Made by a program: the position numbers and the translations under genes
Part shown: positions 63,131-64,000 of the stretch, one piece after another
Position numbering within the stretch: the first letter of the stretch is position 1
Layout of the letters: each line of letters opens with the position of its first letter
Source: Photobacterium sp. SKA34
Lineage (GTDB): Bacteria > Pseudomonadota > Gammaproteobacteria > Enterobacterales > Vibrionaceae
Assembly: GCF_000153325.1 (NCBI RefSeq)
Contig: NZ_CH724141.1
Span: forward strand, 665,823-729,822
Direction: 5' to 3'
Length of the DNA stretch: 64,000 bases
Notes under the pieces: model-generated
Told to the model about the DNA's origin: nothing
What the model saw: the letters and a program-made list of their open reading frames with translations, nothing else
Database searches by the model: none

Positions 63131-64000
63131 TTATCCCTTAAAAATATCCGAGATAGAGTCCTCATCCCACAGGGGATGACAGCCCTGACGCTTCAGATAG
63201 GTTTCTGCGGCTTTGAGGTTTCTTTTTTTGAAGTGCTTTTTAATTTCAGTAATGGACGCTTGAACCTCACCAAAATTGTTAATGAAGTGCGTTAAATCTT
63301 TGTGCGCAATCAGCGCCTCTTTCAACCTGAGTTCAAATGAAAGAAAACGCCAAATATCATGAACTTCATCAATAACAGCAAAATTTCGACAGACGAAACA
63401 TTTTATGACGTACCCACACCCTAAACCCTTTACATCATCCTCATCCAATAAACCCACATCCATGTTTGATTTATGGAATTCACGCTTCTGAGGTGTATCT
63501 TCCCCCTTGCAAACCCCACCATTAGAAATATCATCTACAGGATGTTTAGAAGCCTCTCTAAGTGCATCAGCTTCTTCTACAGATAAAACTTCACAGTGTT
63601 TAGCCTTTGTGGTGGCAATGGCAACCATAGCGCCACCTGTAGGGTTTTTACTGTAAGCGTACAATGTTGACGTTCCCATCGCCAACTCAGGTCTCGCGAC
63701 CTCTTTTGAATTCTTACCGTACTTATTATTATTCCAAGTAGACTCAGATTGATTACGTGTCCCCGCCATTGCACTTGGACGACCAAGCTTATTTTCTGCA
63801 TAATTCTTCACGGAGGATTTCAATCGCTCACAATTTAAAGTGAAGCTGGCATTATTCGATACAGCCATTTTTAATGATACCGAGCGCCCCATTAGTTGTT
63901 GAATATAATGAAACAGATTCAACTGTGTGGGTGTTTTTCCGTTTCTACGGACAAACAAATAATGTTTATCCAATCCTAAATCTTCTGCGTTTAGCTTTGA
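63131..64000 (-). CDS. Partner protein of the recombinase (runs off the window)
   Basis: At least 289 codons; the frame continues past base 64000 (SKLNAEDLGLDKHYLFVRRN...). A Cys-rich segment GCGYVIKCFVCRNFAVIDEV followed by a helical region (FELRLKEALIAHKDLTHFIN) suggests a zinc-binding motif at about 90 residues from the end. It is co-directional with the recombinase with a three-base gap, as in multi-gene integrase modules of genomic islands. The N-terminal part needed to tell whether it is itself a recombinase is outside the window. Confidence 0.6.
   Translation of the reverse strand, partial: SKLNAEDLGLDKHYLFVRRNGKTPTQLNLFHYIQQLMGRSVSLKMAVSNNASFTLNCERLKSSVKNYAENKLGRPSAMAGTRNQSESTWNNNKYGKNSKEVARPELAMGTSTLYAYSKNPTGGAMVAIATTKAKHCEVLSVEEADALREASKHPVDDISNGGVCKGEDTPQKREFHKSNMDVGLLDEDDVKGLGCGYVIKCFVCRNFAVIDEVHDIWRFLSFELRLKEALIAHKDLTHFINNFGEVQASITEIKKHFKKRNLKAAETYLKRQGCHPLWDEDSISDIFKG

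Overview
The window looks like a chromosomal segment of a marine member of the Vibrionaceae, most likely Photobacterium or a close relative. The basis is AT-rich intergenic DNA, a ChiA-type chitinase, a thermolabile-hemolysin-type phospholipase, BtsS/BtsR-like regulators and a complete proteorhodopsin-retinal cluster. This placement is inferred from family recognition; no rRNA or tRNA gene was seen.

Layout. 1-10 kb: glpTQ (glpQ cut by the window edge), a decayed hypothetical gene, a family 9 glycosyltransferase, a broken small secreted protein, a LysR regulator divergent from an Old Yellow Enzyme, and a zinc-type ABC transporter behind a Zur-like box. 10-24 kb: a 1270-residue lipoprotein with twelve Ig-like repeats, a chitinase, and an export-type ABC system with an AttH/CrtC-like lipoprotein whose permease is split by an IS3-family element. 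24-34 kb: small and secreted proteins, a hydroxybutyrate dehydrogenase-patatin-acetoacetate decarboxylase operon, a CstA-type transporter followed by a BtsS/BtsR-like two-component system, and an aldose sugar dehydrogenase. 34.7-40.8 kb: one operon of proteorhodopsin, crtE, crtI, crtB, crtY and blh, enough to make retinal from isoprenoid precursors. The opsin has the DTE-type proton-pump residues and Gln at the spectral tuning position, predicting blue absorption.

40.8-45.9 kb is a low-density zone with an acetoacetate decarboxylase remnant, a frameshifted cold-shock gene, four small unrecognised proteins and an RpoS-like sigma factor. 45.9-53.5 kb is a glycan-harvesting locus: a clan GH-D (GH36-like) enzyme, a GH92 mannosidase lipoprotein, a DeoR-type regulator and a GH20 hexosaminidase. 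53.7-60.2 kb holds secreted factors: a 705-residue orphan protein coupled to an HEXXH metalloprotease gene interrupted by an ochre codon, endonuclease I, a frameshifted thermolabile hemolysin, and the tail of a PPC-domain protein. A second identical IS copy then separates that tail from a truncated tyrosine recombinase and its partner gene, which runs off the window.

The segment is rich in broken genes: single in-frame stops, one-base frameshifts, IS interruptions and gene tails. The most unusual element is the metalloprotease/orphan protein pair at 53.8-57.4 kb. The best-supported physiological system is the blue proteorhodopsin cluster.
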